A stretch of DNA of 64,000 nt from Lineus longissimus (taxonomy: Eukaryota; Nemertea; Pilidiophora; Heteronemertea; Lineidae). The translations under genes were made by a program, and so were the position numbers. The notes below the pieces were generated by a model. The model searched no databases, was not told the DNA's origin, and saw only the letters and a list, made by a program, of their open reading frames with translations. Positions 43,109 through 55,400 of the stretch are shown piece after piece. Where the stretch lies: positions 558,001 to 622,000 of the forward strand of contig NC_088317.1 in the NCBI RefSeq assembly GCF_910592395.1, in the 5' to 3' direction. Every line of letters starts with the position of its first letter. Position 1 is the first letter of the stretch.

Positions 43109-45139
43109 ATGATAAACTCAGTGTCAGCCTGCGAGAGAGAGAAAGGAGAGCCATTGGAGACAACCATCATGGCTATAGAAGCGGCCACGGTCAGTGCAGT
43201 GGCATTAGCCCGGTATTACGATGACGTAGAGGTGGATGATGCATCCTCCGTGGACAGTGACGTCACTTCCGAGGCTTTCTTCAACATACACCACACCCTT
43301 TGGCGTTTTGCCGAAAAGGATGTCGCAAAACTGAAGCGGTGCATCTCGCGGTTGACAAGGCGGCACGATGTGGGTCAGAGGTTGGACATTGTGGAGTTTA
43401 GACTCTGGTTTGAAGCCCTGAAGGAGGATGACGACGCGACAGTGGATAAGCTGTTAACAAGCATGGCCTGGTGTGAGAAAAGGTTCCTCTGTAATACTCG
43501 GTTCGACTTCCGGAGCATGCTGAATATACAGCGACACACGGACAAAAACCTTCAATATTATCTGCCGTTTATTTTGGCTGTGCTTTTCGGATCAAAAAGC
43601 GTCATTCGTTTACTATGCAGGAATGGCGTCGATATATATCTCGCGGATGTTGGCGGAAATAATGTCGTGCATGCCCTCTGCTGGACAGCGTTTTACTACC
43701 CGGAGGAGGAGAAAACAATGTGCGATATGTACCGCTTTCTGTTGGAGGTTGTTCCACACACTGGTGCAAAAAGAACGCTGTTGCTTTACCATGAGAACGA
43801 GACTGGACTTCGCCCGATTGAACTCGCCGCTCGACTCGGGACATTCCGGCTACTGTCCGCCATCTTGGAAACGGAGTATGTTTACAAGTTCTCCAAGGGT
43901 TACATCGGAATCAAGGAGGAGGTTTACTACAATATGTTGGAGTACGAGGATATCAAATCCAAAAGGAGGTTCCGGTCTCCATTGCGGTATTTTCTATATA
44001 TCTTGGCGTCGGATCTAAACAAGGCTAGCTGCCTTGATTTGTTTTCCAACCCCGTCATCACAAGATGGATATCAGCCAAAGTGAAGCGGAACTTTCCCTA
44101 CCTGATCCTCTGGTTCATTCTGAGGCTTCTCTTCGTCATCATGTTCTTCAACACTGGCATAGCAAGCGGTTTCTTTACAATGAAACAAAGCTGCAGGAAT
44201 GGCGTTCGTGATGTCATAGATGAGGTTAATGGCACAGACGACATCAGGAACTACACAATGCCGCGGAGTATTAACACAACTAACTTTACCACTACAGAAC
44301 AAACTGCACCAAAGTTCACTGATTCTGTGTCAGTTTCAAAAGGCATTGCCAACCAGATCTGCAGCATCTATATGGTGATTTTTGGTCTGTGTAGCATGAT
44401 ATTTGACATTGGGGAATTCATTGTTAAGTTCATCTACCACCGTCGCTCCCGCCAACTGTACCTTCGTCCAGGTACGGATCACAACTACGTCATATCCTCC
44501 TCTCTATACAGGATTTCGCAATTTCTCACAGTTGCCATGGTACTGATCCATTCAAGCGGAGCTGTTATCGCCGAACTACTTCCGTTCATCTGTGTCCTGA
44601 TCACGTGGTCGATGATGTATTTTGTGCAGTTCTTACCAATCATCGGCCATCTTGTAATCGGTCTGCAGAAAATGCTTCTGACATTTTGCGGATTCTTCTT
44701 CCTATTTTTCATCCTATTCGTCTCGTTCGCGCAGGCGTTCTCGAACGCTTTCCACGTGACATGCCGGAAGAAAGACTCAACCGGATTCTTCGAGGAACTA
44801 TATGAAACATTTCTCATCATGCTAAACATCCGGAACTTTTCAAATATTCGCGGCCATTATCAAAAAGACATCATGCTCCTCCATGTTGTTTTTGTTGTTG
44901 TCATGGTGATCATGATGCTGAACTTTCTGATCGCTGTTATGACAGATGCTGTGACCCACGTGACCCGGAACAAGAACCTGATTCAGATTTTAGAGAAACT
45001 GGACGGTGCTCGAACCGTCGAGGATAGGGTCATGTGGTTGGTATCCAAGGTCTTCAAACAACAGCCCAATGTGGGCATCATTCATTTATCTCAAAGGGCC
45101 AAGGGAACTGGGCGATCAGTTGTGGGTTTAGATGCTTAG
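43109..45139 (+). CDS. TRP-family (TRPV/TRPA-like) cation channel, intronless
   Basis: Membrane cation channel subunit. One uninterrupted frame of 676 codons. The ATG at 43169 (ATCATGG, strong context, MAIEAATV) may be the true start, giving 656 aa. The N-terminal half has ankyrin-like helices (LPFILAVLFGSKSVIRLLCRNGVD; GLRPIELAARLGTFRLLSAIL). Six hydrophobic segments start near residue 328. The S1-S2 loop carries N-glycosylation sequons NGT, NYT, NTT and NFT. Pore helix about 559-575 (FFEELYETFLIML), S6 about 588-614 ending LNFLIAVMTDAV, the usual TRP S6 pattern. The filter region NIRNFSN lacks the GMGD of canonical TRPV channels, so ion selectivity cannot be inferred. The family is clear, the subfamily is not. 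The stop TAG is followed at once by GTAAGT, so a 3'-UTR intron is possible. Confidence 0.85.
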   Translation: MINSVSACEREKGEPLETTIMAIEAATVSAVALARYYDDVEVDDASSVDSDVTSEAFFNIHHTLWRFAEKDVAKLKRCISRLTRRHDVGQRLDIVEFRLWFEALKEDDDATVDKLLTSMAWCEKRFLCNTRFDFRSMLNIQRHTDKNLQYYLPFILAVLFGSKSVIRLLCRNGVDIYLADVGGNNVVHALCWTAFYYPEEEKTMCDMYRFLLEVVPHTGAKRTLLLYHENETGLRPIELAARLGTFRLLSAILETEYVYKFSKGYIGIKEEVYYNMLEYEDIKSKRRFRSPLRYFLYILASDLNKASCLDLFSNPVITRWISAKVKRNFPYLILWFILRLLFVIMFFNTGIASGFFTMKQSCRNGVRDVIDEVNGTDDIRNYTMPRSINTTNFTTTEQTAPKFTDSVSVSKGIANQICSIYMVIFGLCSMIFDIGEFIVKFIYHRRSRQLYLRPGTDHNYVISSSLYRISQFLTVAMVLIHSSGAVIAELLPFICVLITWSMMYFVQFLPIIGHLVIGLQKMLLTFCGFFFLFFILFVSFAQAFSNAFHVTCRKKDSTGFFEELYETFLIMLNIRNFSNIRGHYQKDIMLLHVVFVVVMVIMMLNFLIAVMTDAVTHVTRNKNLIQILEKLDGARTVEDRVMWLVSKVFKQQPNVGIIHLSQRAKGTGRSVVGLDA

Positions 45140-45175
45140 GTAAGTTACGAGATACACAACATTTGCTCTCTTAAA

Positions 45176-45181
45176 AATAAA
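45176..45181 (+). terminator. Poly(A) signal after the TRP-like gene
   Basis: AATAAA 37 nt past the stop codon. It conflicts with use of the GTAAGT donor directly after the stop, so the two may belong to alternative transcripts. Confidence 0.4.
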
Positions 45182-46272
45182 TTATAGGCAGGAGCTCGGT
45201 GAACAAGCTATGGACAGTCCAAGTTATTTTATGGTTGGTGTAGTGACAAAGATAAACCTTGATAGATGTTGTCGTCGATAAATGGTATTTCTTGATTCAT
45301 TCGTCGATATTTATGTGATCTAACGATGCCACGCTGTGAGCCTCTAGGTCGCTAGGAAACTGATAAATCGTCCCTAGAGAAACCCGGTCCAATCCTGGTA
45401 TTTGTGCCACCCCGCGTGGAAAGATCCATCAACCTTTATTTACTGGTTCTAAATCGCATCCTCCAAACTGAAGACGCCAATTCAGTCGACGACGCGATAC
45501 AAAGTGAACAGTAACCTATATTCATAAGTTGGTGGTTGATTTATTGTGAAGTTCTGCATCCAAGAAATTCGGTGTCAGTGTTAAGATATCTTGCTGTTGT
45601 AGTGCCACATGTCGGTAGTTTTGATTACCAAACGTACCTCCCAATTTGAATTAAACATTTTGTTGTCATCCCAGACGTAGCGAGAGTTTTTGCAATATGA
45701 AATCAAACATTATAAACTGAGTTGTCAATTAGGTTACCAAAAGCCGAAGAAAAGGATTGACAACAAGTTGCCTTGAACTGTAATCCGTCATGGATGTCAG
45801 CATACACGAGATATCTCCCGTATCTCGTATCTATTTTTTAATCTCAAAAGCATCACGGGTATTTTGTGAGTCGATATCCAATTAAATCCCAATCTGATGA
45901 CGGACCAATCAAGAAAGGACCCCTGTCAGTTTGAATGTGGGAGTTGATTAATTTTTTTTTTCGGAAGACGATTTTGATACACAATAATACACCGCACTTT
46001 CACACCGATCGTGTTGTCGCCTAATTGTATATGCAAGAGACGGATTACAACATTCCCCTCTTTACGAGATATTTGGCTGCAGAATTCTGAGAATGAATAA
46101 ATATTCACACAGCGCCGTTGAAGCTTTGCTTGATCCTGAAGTCTAGAAAGTCTCACACGAGTGATATAATTTGCATAGTTGGTGTGAAAACATAGACATT
46201 CTTATACAACATGAAACTAATTGCTATAGTTAATGACCTCGGAAACTGACTTGACTTCTATAATGGGACAAT
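45182..46272. other. Intergenic DNA
   Basis: No coding or RNA feature seen between the convergent TRP-like and Ig/FN3 genes. Confidence 0.45.
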
Positions 46273-46278
46273 TTTATT
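46273..46278 (-). terminator. Poly(A) signal of the Ig/FN3 gene
   Basis: AATAAA on the minus strand, about 200 nt past the stop at 46475-46477. Confidence 0.5.
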
Positions 46279-46474
46279 CCTGTCTACTGTATGTACACTT
46301 CTAAGCGACATTACACATAACGTGGTGCCACGTTGTCTATTTACCAATTCCTAGCGAGTATCTAGCTACGCCCGAATGACAATCATATTATATGGTAACC
46401 ACATTCCAAAGGACGATTGGGATAATACTGTTCAATGTTAAAATAGATACATTGTTAAAATGCATGGTTTATGT

Positions 46475-49400
46475 TTAAACCCTCCAGTAGCTTCTTCTCT
46501 CGTTACTCAAGTCAAAACTCGGCGATGGCCCATCGCCCTGCCTCTCAACAGTGAGGAAAGTCCTTCCCTCAGTTCCGTGAGAGCTTTGCACGCTGTAGCC
46601 GCTATATGCGCTCTGCTTCTCTTGGTACGAATATCCCGCAGCGCCTTGCGTCCCGCCCACCCTGCTCATGGTAGCACTACTACTCTCGTTGCCCCCGGAC
46701 ATTGCAGCGCCGCCAGTCCCGCCAACCCTGCTCATGGTGGCACTGCTACTCTCGTGGCCCCCGGATATTGCAGCGCCGCCAGTCCCGCCAACCCTGCTCA
46801 TGGTGGCACTGCTACTCTCGTGGCCCCCGGACATTGCAGCGTCGCCAGTCCCGCCAAACCTGCTAATGGTGGCACTGGTACGTTCGTGGCCCCCGGACAT
46901 TGAAGCGCCGCCAGTCTCACCACGGTATTCCGCCCTTGAAGCGCTGTACTCCTGGAACGCACTCTGGCTTGACTGCACTTCCATCGCTTGGGTTTTGGTG
47001 TCTGTGTGCGTCTCATACGAATTCACTTCTGTTACCGCCTGAAACAAGGACAGATAATCCGTACTAATGTCACATTTTGCTAGGCTTGTATCCATCCCGT
47101 TAATAAATCCAGCGTGAAAGACAAGGCTCTTTTAACATAACAAGCCATGTTCTTTTCCTCGGCGTCCAGATTTTGACCGCTAGTCGGACGCAAAAGGTCG
47201 TGAGTCGGAGTATGAATCCGCCTTTAGCCAAATACAAACTAGGACACACTGATTCGACGGCAAATGACCAGACACCATGATCTAGACGACCTCGAATATC
47301 ATTGCAATTACATTAACATTGTATACAATCAAGTAACAATCAAGCACTTTTGTTGCTTGCTGTATGACGTAATGATGTTCTATGCCAATTCCACCGTTTG
47401 TAATGACATTAACAACCCATTGGTTACCTCTTCTGTAACATCAGTTGACTCGATGGTCTCGGTCTCCTCGAAGAAGTCATGTGTTTCAGGCGGAGAAACC
47501 TCAAGATGGTGTTCAGGCTCTGGCTACAAACAAGCAAGGAAATGATACACTTCGTCTCGTGTCAATTTGGTCACAGGTTTTATGATGAAATGGTCTTTTT
47601 AACAATCCTCAGAGTAACCAACTCAGATCAATCTCAGTGAAGGGTTACACACGCATCTCAAAACGCTGAATCCCACCTTACCCGGTATGTCACAGCCTAT
47701 TCAATAGGTCATGGCACATACCCAATCTGGTTTATGTCAGTCCAAAAACCCTTCTAGGAGTGAAGTCCGGAGAAATGCAGCTTAATTCCAGGATGAACAC
47801 CTGGGACGATGATGAATTCACAGAAGGTGTTCCCTATATCAAAATGTAAACTTACCCGCTGCGGTTCCTCCAGGCTATAGTTACCACTGTCGACGAAGAT
47901 GACCTCGGGTCCCTTAGCATACTGATGTGACATCTCTGAATGTTCCTGTAATGACGGCAGTGGTTTGAAACAAGACGCTCAAAGCCGCAAAGGGCAAATG
48001 TACCAAACATATCCCCACTGTCATACTTTCAAATTCAGGAGTTTTCCACTAGAGGCAACTACACAGGCCAATAGAGTTGCGATCGAGTTGAAGGCACTTG
48101 CATATTGACTAACCAAAGTGGCAGCCAACGGGAAGCATTTCGTTACCATCAACCCTTACTGGTGATTTCGTAGCTCTGCAATCGCAAGTGTTACCCTTAA
48201 TTGATCGGTTGAGACTAGTCAACGAGGACATATAATGCAAGCAGGATAACACTGCATGAAGTGTTCGTGTACAGTAGCATCTATGACATCTACCAGCAAC
48301 GACCCTATAAAAGTACATATCGATATACGTACCATACTTTCCAAGAATTCAATCGATCTATTTCTTCTCACCATAGTTTGTTCCATCACCTCCTGACCAT
48401 GTTGTGGTCGATAAAAAGGTATTCCTCTCTCAAGTCCCGGTGCCGGCATATGAGATAGGTTTTCTGGTTGAACATCATCTGCCCAGCTTCCTTTCTGCAC
48501 AGGAGCTCGGAGAGAAGCCAGCACAGGAGCCTCTACTTCCCATTGCTCTCGTTGGTCTAGTTGAACTGCTTGAGGTTGATCCTTCTCCAGCCATCTGCCT
48601 CTCTGCACAGGATCTCGGAGAGAAGCCAGCACAGGAGCCTCTACTTGCCATTGCTCTCGTTGGTCTAGTTGAACTGCTTGAGGTGGATCCTCCTCTAGCC
48701 ATCTGCCTCTCTGCTCAGGATCTCGGAGGGAAGCCTGTACAGGAGCCTCTACTTGCCATTGCTCTCGTTGGTCTAGTTGAACTGCTTGAGGTGGATCCTC
48801 CTCCAGCCATCTGCCTCTCTGCTCAGGATCTCGGAGGGAAGCCTGTACAGGAGCCTCTACTTGCCATTGCTCTCGTTGGTCTAGTTGAACTGCTTGAGGT
48901 TGATCCTCCTCCAGCCATCTGCCTCTCTGCTCAGGATCTCGGAGAGAAGCCCGTACATGAGCCTCTCCTGGCCAATGGTCTTGATAGTTCGGCTCCACAG
49001 CTTGAAGAGGTGGCTCCTCGGGCCATCTACCGTGGCTTTCCTTGGTGATTGAGTCAGCGTCGAGTGGAAAATCTGTCTGTGTCTCGATGTTGGCACTTTC
49101 GAGGTGATCCAAAGCATCGAAATCAAAAGCTTGTCCACTTTCAACGTTCGGGCGTACGGTACACTGTATGGGTTCCTCTATGTCCAGATCTGTGGCACCC
49201 TTCGGTTTCGACCTGTGTGGTTTGGCAGGGGGTCGTCTGTGAACAGGTTTGTGTTTCGGTGTGGTTTGTTCCATCTCAATAGGGAAGGTCCGGTAAGTCG
49301 GAGCTGCATGTGGTGGAGTTGGCGGCCTCGACCAACGCTTCGGTCGCTCTGTCATCGTGTTCGTTTCCTTCGTTTCTATGGTGATTGGTCTGTATATTAC

Positions 49401-52400
49401 ATCTGGAACCTCCTGCTGGGAACGGATGTGACGTGTTTTATGCCTGTGAACCTCAGAGTAGTCTGTCCCCTGATCCTGCGGCTCAGTTGTGTTTCGTTGT
49501 TGGCTCGGCTCTCGTGATGGTGGAACTCGCTCCAGGGGAATGTCGAACTCGTTCTTAGTCATCGTGTTCGTTTCCCTCGTTTCTATAGTGATTGGTCTGT
49601 ATATTACTTCTGGAACCTCCTGCTGGGAGCGGATGTGGCGTGTTTTATGCCTGTGAACCTCAGAGTAGTCTGTCCGCTGATCCTGCGGCTCAGCTGGCTT
49701 TCGTTGATGGCTTGGGTCTCGTGAGGGTGAAACTCGCTCCAGGGGAATGTCGAACTCGTTCTTAGTCATCGTGTTCGTTTCCTTCGTTTCTATGGTGATT
49801 GGTCTGTATATTACTTCTGGAACTTCCCTCTGGGAGCGGATGTGACGTGTTTTATGCCTGTGAACCTCAGAGTAGTCTCTCCCCTGATCCTGCGGCTCAG
49901 TTGGGTTTCGTTGTTGGCTCGGCTCTCGTGAGGGTGGAACTCGCTCCAGGGGAATGTCGAACTCGTTCTTAGTCATCGTGTTCGTTTCCTTCGTTTCTAT
50001 AGTGATTGGTCTGTATATTACTTCTGGAACTTCCCTCTGGGAGCGGATGTGACGTGTTTTTTGCGTGAGAACCTCAGAGTAGTCTGTCCGCTGATCCTGT
50101 TGCTCAGCTTGGTTCCGTTGTTGGCTCGGGTCTCGTGAGTCTGGAACTCGCTCCAGGGGAATGTCGAACTCGTTCTCATATTTAGATCGTCTTAATGTTT
50201 GTGTGGCTTCATCCTAAAATATAAAGTAACAAATTCAAATTAGTTTTGTACAGTGCTTCTTTGTTGATTAAACACCTTGGCATTGTAATATAGCTGTTGG
50301 TAGATACATTTGGCTCTTCCATTTCTTTGCTTAACTGAATCTTGGCATTACAGATCGATGTGACCTTTCTTTCAACAACAGAAGAAATGTATTTTCTATA
50401 TTCCTATTGAATCCCTGGTCAGCTTCATTGTTAGTGCAACGGTTGCAACTGCCACCTGAGGCAACAGCTCCATTGGTAGACAAATATACCCAGCTCTCGT
50501 ACTTGCCCTAAGATGAAAGGAATCATCTAGCTATATTGTCCAGGAGAAACAATCTTATTTCACTCTACGTACGGTAGTATATCGTGGCGTCCGCCTAACC
50601 ACCGGAGCTGTCGCATACTTGGACATATCCTTCCTCCTCTTGACCTCCGTATAAGTTGCAGTGTCTCGACCATAGTCCACAGATGTAGGATCTCCCATAT
50701 CCACCATGGCTGACAGCTTGGCGTTACGCGGGATGGATGAACTTCGTAAATGGTGGTCGACGTCTACTCTGGTGTCGTGGTAGAGCTGGGCTAATTTTAT
50801 CCTCCGTGGGAGAGAGCCGCACTCGTCATCATTAGTGTAAATCTGGATCTTGGCGTCCCTCGTAGAAGGCTAAACAAGATAAGTACTATCATCAGGTGTG
50901 TTGATGATGGAAAATGTTCAACTGCTTCTCTGCTTTTTGCGGTTGTGGTCTAGTTTCTGCGTAAGTAGCAAAACGACTGTAATAAGACTAATGCACTACC
51001 AAAACCGTGGCATTTGACAGATTCTTTAAAACATAATGAGTTTAGGCTAGCTGTTACTCTTTATCAAGAGCAATACACAGTAGCAGTTACATCCAGCATT
51101 GGCAAGCAGTTCTTTGTAGAAGGTCTTCATAGCTCCTCATAAAACTCGGGAATGAAGGTCTGAAATTCTTAATTTCCAAAGTCAAGCAAAGGTTTGAATT
51201 GCACATACCACTTGTTCCCCTGGTTGGTAGAAAGTGATGACCTCCACACTTGACCTTCGCTTCCTGTCTCTGTTCACGCTGTCCCTCCGTGAGAGATGCT
51301 CGCCCATTGGCTGGGAGGAGTAACGCTCATCTCGCTGGGACGAATGGGAAATCATTTAATACACTTGCTACTTTCCTCAAGAAAGAATATGAGACTTCTG
51401 CTCAGCGTTGGTCAATCAGAAAGCCTGTAAAACTGATGGCCACTGGTAAGCATGATAGGTGTCACTTGGTTTGGCAATACTTGAGCGGAAGTATCATATT
51501 CAGGCTTGAAGAGAGTGGCAAATTGGTACATATTTTTATTAGTTTGTGAAGTACAAGTGATGAAAGTGACCTTCATGCATTGTTAGAGATCAAAGGGTGT
51601 TCGTTTGCACTTGCCTGCCTGGAATTTTCATGACTAACCACGCCAAACATGATAACTCGTTCACAATGACATCTAGTAGCAACCGAACTCTGGTCTGAGT
51701 TCACTTTGGTAGACTCTCCATACAAGGCTAGCATGTTGTGTATTTCGTACCTTCGAAATTCTTTTTAAAACCGGCTCTGATACATCTAATTCATCATCAT
51801 AGCTCCGAGCCAAGCGTTCCTTACTTCTGGTACGATTCCAATCGGAGGCAAGGGAGTAAGTCTGAATTGATTCAGAGGCTGCCGGGTAACTGAACATCTT
51901 CACCTTCTTTCCACTGTGGTCCAGAAACACGTCACGAGTCACGTGATTGTCTCGCCCAATATAACGAGAATTCACCGTGAAGTTATTTCCGCTAGTCTGT
52001 GTTTCCATGGTGTTCATGCCCTGTTCACCCTCACTGGAACTGCTTTCGATGTCGTAGGAGAACACCGTGTTCTTCGTTGTGTCTGACTTTCGTGACGTCA
52101 TTGTGTCGGTCTTTCGTGTCGTCATTGTGTCCGACTTCCCCTTGAAGTCATTGTGTAGATAATATCCCCTGGCGTAGCCATCCGTGGCGTTCACCCCTAC
52201 ACTTCCTGCAGTGACCTTTGCAGCAGTTGAAAATGCTGTGAAATAATCGACACGTTAAAGCAGATATTGAAATAGGTAGGGCAGCAACGGTTCGTTGACC
52301 TGAAAAATTTTTTTCTCCTTGAAGAACAGACGAAGGCTACAGACCATGCAGAGCATGCAGACCAGGCAATGAAAGCTTGATGAATCATCAGGTTTACAAA

Positions 52401-55400
52401 CATGGCCATCCCCCAAGCGGACTCTTCACATAATTTTAAGTTCGTTTCTCTGAATGATCATACTTACCACTGTTCACGCCAACTTCTGTTTTCTCATTCC
52501 TCTGCAGTGTCAGCAGTCTGATCTTGTTGATCATCCTGCTGCTGATAGCGACACCATCAGTAGGACAGCACACGCACAATGGGATTTTCCTGCAAGAAGA
52601 GTGATTTCAGTTGGACAGTTGCGATATGGTCGCATGCCATTTGGTGGTTCTTGTCAGAGGTTTTCAACACTGGCCAGGTTTGTCTAGCTCAGCAGTATCT
52701 TCACCAACAAGTCAGAGGTAGAGGAAGAAGCTACCAGCAGCACTTTACCAAAGGCTATGGTTTGCATCGGTGGATGACTGATCTTGAGCATCACTTCAAC
52801 TCGATCATTGTGTTCAGCAACAACTTTGTAAGTAAAATGGGGTGCTGACATCAGATCACACGACAAACTGCTTTGTTTTTATGTATTGAATTCCAGTAGA
52901 ACAAATAGGATGAGAATTATGCAGATTCGCTGTAAACTATACTCATACTTCTTCTTCAAGACGTCATATGAAGATCCCCGATACGATCTTCCACAGCAAA
53001 CGCAACAGCTAAACAGAGGGAGACACCAGCAGAGTGTGGAGCAGCAGCCAAGACAATCCGGGCAGTACTTGGCACAGCATGGGCAGCAGATGAGGGCGGT
53101 GCTGGTGAGCCAACCACAACACCAGAGGAGCAGGAAGAGCAGGAGGAGAAGGATGAAGAAAATGAGAATGGCTAGGAAGACCCAAAGAGCGTAGAGGCCG
53201 CTGGAGCCAGAGGGGTAGACGACGGCCCCGACTTCTTCATCAGCTGCAAAGACATAACGTGATATGAGAAGGATGGCGAGGAAGACCTGCAGGTGGTAGA
53301 GGCCGCTGGAGCCAGAGGAGTAGGGCACGCGGCCCACGCGTCTTCACGTGATAATGAGAGGATGGCGTGGAAGGCCCACAAAGGTAGAGGCTGCCGGAGT
53401 TCAAACACATAGCCTTGATTTGTTATTCTTTTGAATAATTGTCATCAACATAGAACTACAACAAATCCACCCATATGTCACACAACACATAGAGCACAAA
53501 ACAGCAAACCTACATTCTGGTGTCTGGATGTTTCGGAACACTGTCTTGCCAACCCCAGCTTCGTTCATCGCCGCAATCTCGAACACATATTTTTTACCCG
53601 GATCGAGGCCTGGGACGACGATTGGGTCACCTGGGAAGAAAGAGAAACCGAGGTAAAGGCAAACGGCACTATTTTGATGCTTAAGCAAACTTGAATGGCC
53701 AGACGACCTAATGGACCCGCAGTGAACAGTTCAAACATGCGGCTGTCATTTAATAATTCCACATTTTGGGAAATGATTGGCTTAGTGCTGATTACTACTG
53801 CCTGCAGAGAAGACATGACATACTTCACTCTTCCCGATTCAATGGCTAAACCCTCCGAATACTAGACTAGGTATTGATATAGCTCCCTGCTGGTTTACTT
53901 CACGGGCTGGGGATATCTTCCCACACATTTGGATCGCCAGTTTTACCAGTGGCACAAAAGTACTGTCACAGCAAGCATGCCTACGCCGCGAATAATCTTA
54001 CCGATATTGAACACCTGGGAGGACACCGAATGGGCTTGTCCACCTTCTGCACCTTCCCCTCCTGCTACCCCGAAACCACCTCCTTCTCCCTCTACCCCGC
54101 CTCCCCCTCCTGTTGCCATAGACTCCTCCACTTCCTCCATCCAGCGGACCCTGTAGCCAGTGATAGGGAGACCACCAGTATCACCGGGCTCGGCCACACC
54201 CAGCTCGACGTAGGTGGACCGCGTGGTCTTGACAGTTATATTCGCAGTTTTCTCTGGAATTGCTGGAAAATCGAAAGGGTTGGATTAGCAACCAAGCCTG
54301 GGCGAGGGATAGCAAGCAAGACGTCAGCTAATCAGGCTTGGGGCAGTTGTGATAGTTGTGGGCGTATTGTTGCCTTTGATATTAAAGTATTGCTGGTTCG
54401 CTAGCCGTATCTGATATCTTCCTCGTAACCACACGACGAGGTGGCTTCCCCCTAATCACCGATGTAGCATAGCCGCGTACGGTCTTCTTCCTTACTAGGT
54501 CATACAAACCAAAGGCTACTACTCTTATTTCCTCAATGATGGATAAAGTCAGTGAAGGTATGGCTGCCTTCCGAAAGTCTGTTTAAGCCAATTCTCAATA
54601 TATTCAGCATTCAAGGACAATGGTGAAGCTGTTAAAGTAAATGAGTCTTCCTTGATATAATACCAGGAGCGTTACCTACTGAATAGAAGAAGAGCTATTA
54701 TGGAGGTTGCGTTACCTGCTGCCTGGAGTTTGTACTGCATGACGGCTGATCCATGCTGGTTGGTGGCTTTACAACTGTAGGTGCCAAAGATCCACTGCCC
54801 GTTATCATCAGCTGAGGTCAAGATCTGCAACATAAGGAAATCGAGAATGCATGCGAACACGGAAACTGGTGCAGGTGTTTCTCGCGGCAGAGGCAGACTT
54901 CAATAGTACAGTAAAGTAGTCTCGAGTTCAGTTATTTTCTTCATCAATCTACTTTCAATGCAAGGGTAGGACCACTTCTAATAACACGCTTTGACCGGCA
55001 ACAGTAGGATCCACCAACAAGTGGCTAACATCTTTCCTGAGTTTAATAATTGTTTATTTTCCAAGCATCTTCGTTTCTTGCTATTCTTGCATGTTATACC
55101 TTCAATGTACTTTTGCCTCCCTTGTCTACAATATTGAACGTGCTGTTGTCAGAGAGAAGGGTGTTGTCTTTGTACCACCTGTAGGAGGGACCCGGATGTC
55201 CGTCTGCTTGGCAGGAAATGGAAGTGCTGCCACCTATGCTGTGATACTTCATAAACATATGTTGGCGGCTGCTGAATCGTGTCATGTCTGGAGAAAATAA
55301 CAATGAACACCATGGATACGCCGACTGTGAGTGAAATGATAATGATCCGTGATAGAGAAACGAACAGCGATGATGGATGGAAACAGTGATTGAACAACTG

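Noticed and set aside
46460-47042. Long plus-strand frames rich in Ala, Pro and Leu
   Set aside because: They are antisense shadows of the in-frame minisatellite in the last exon of the Ig/FN3 gene.
48404-49048. 214-codon plus-strand frame with repeats
   Set aside because: Antisense reading of the 108-bp repeats in exon 12 of the Ig/FN3 gene.
52454-52860. RYGRMPFG-like phrase suggesting a retroelement reverse transcriptase fragment
   Set aside because: Only one short motif matches; the rest of the frame shows no reverse-transcriptase blocks, so it is left as unassigned intron sequence.
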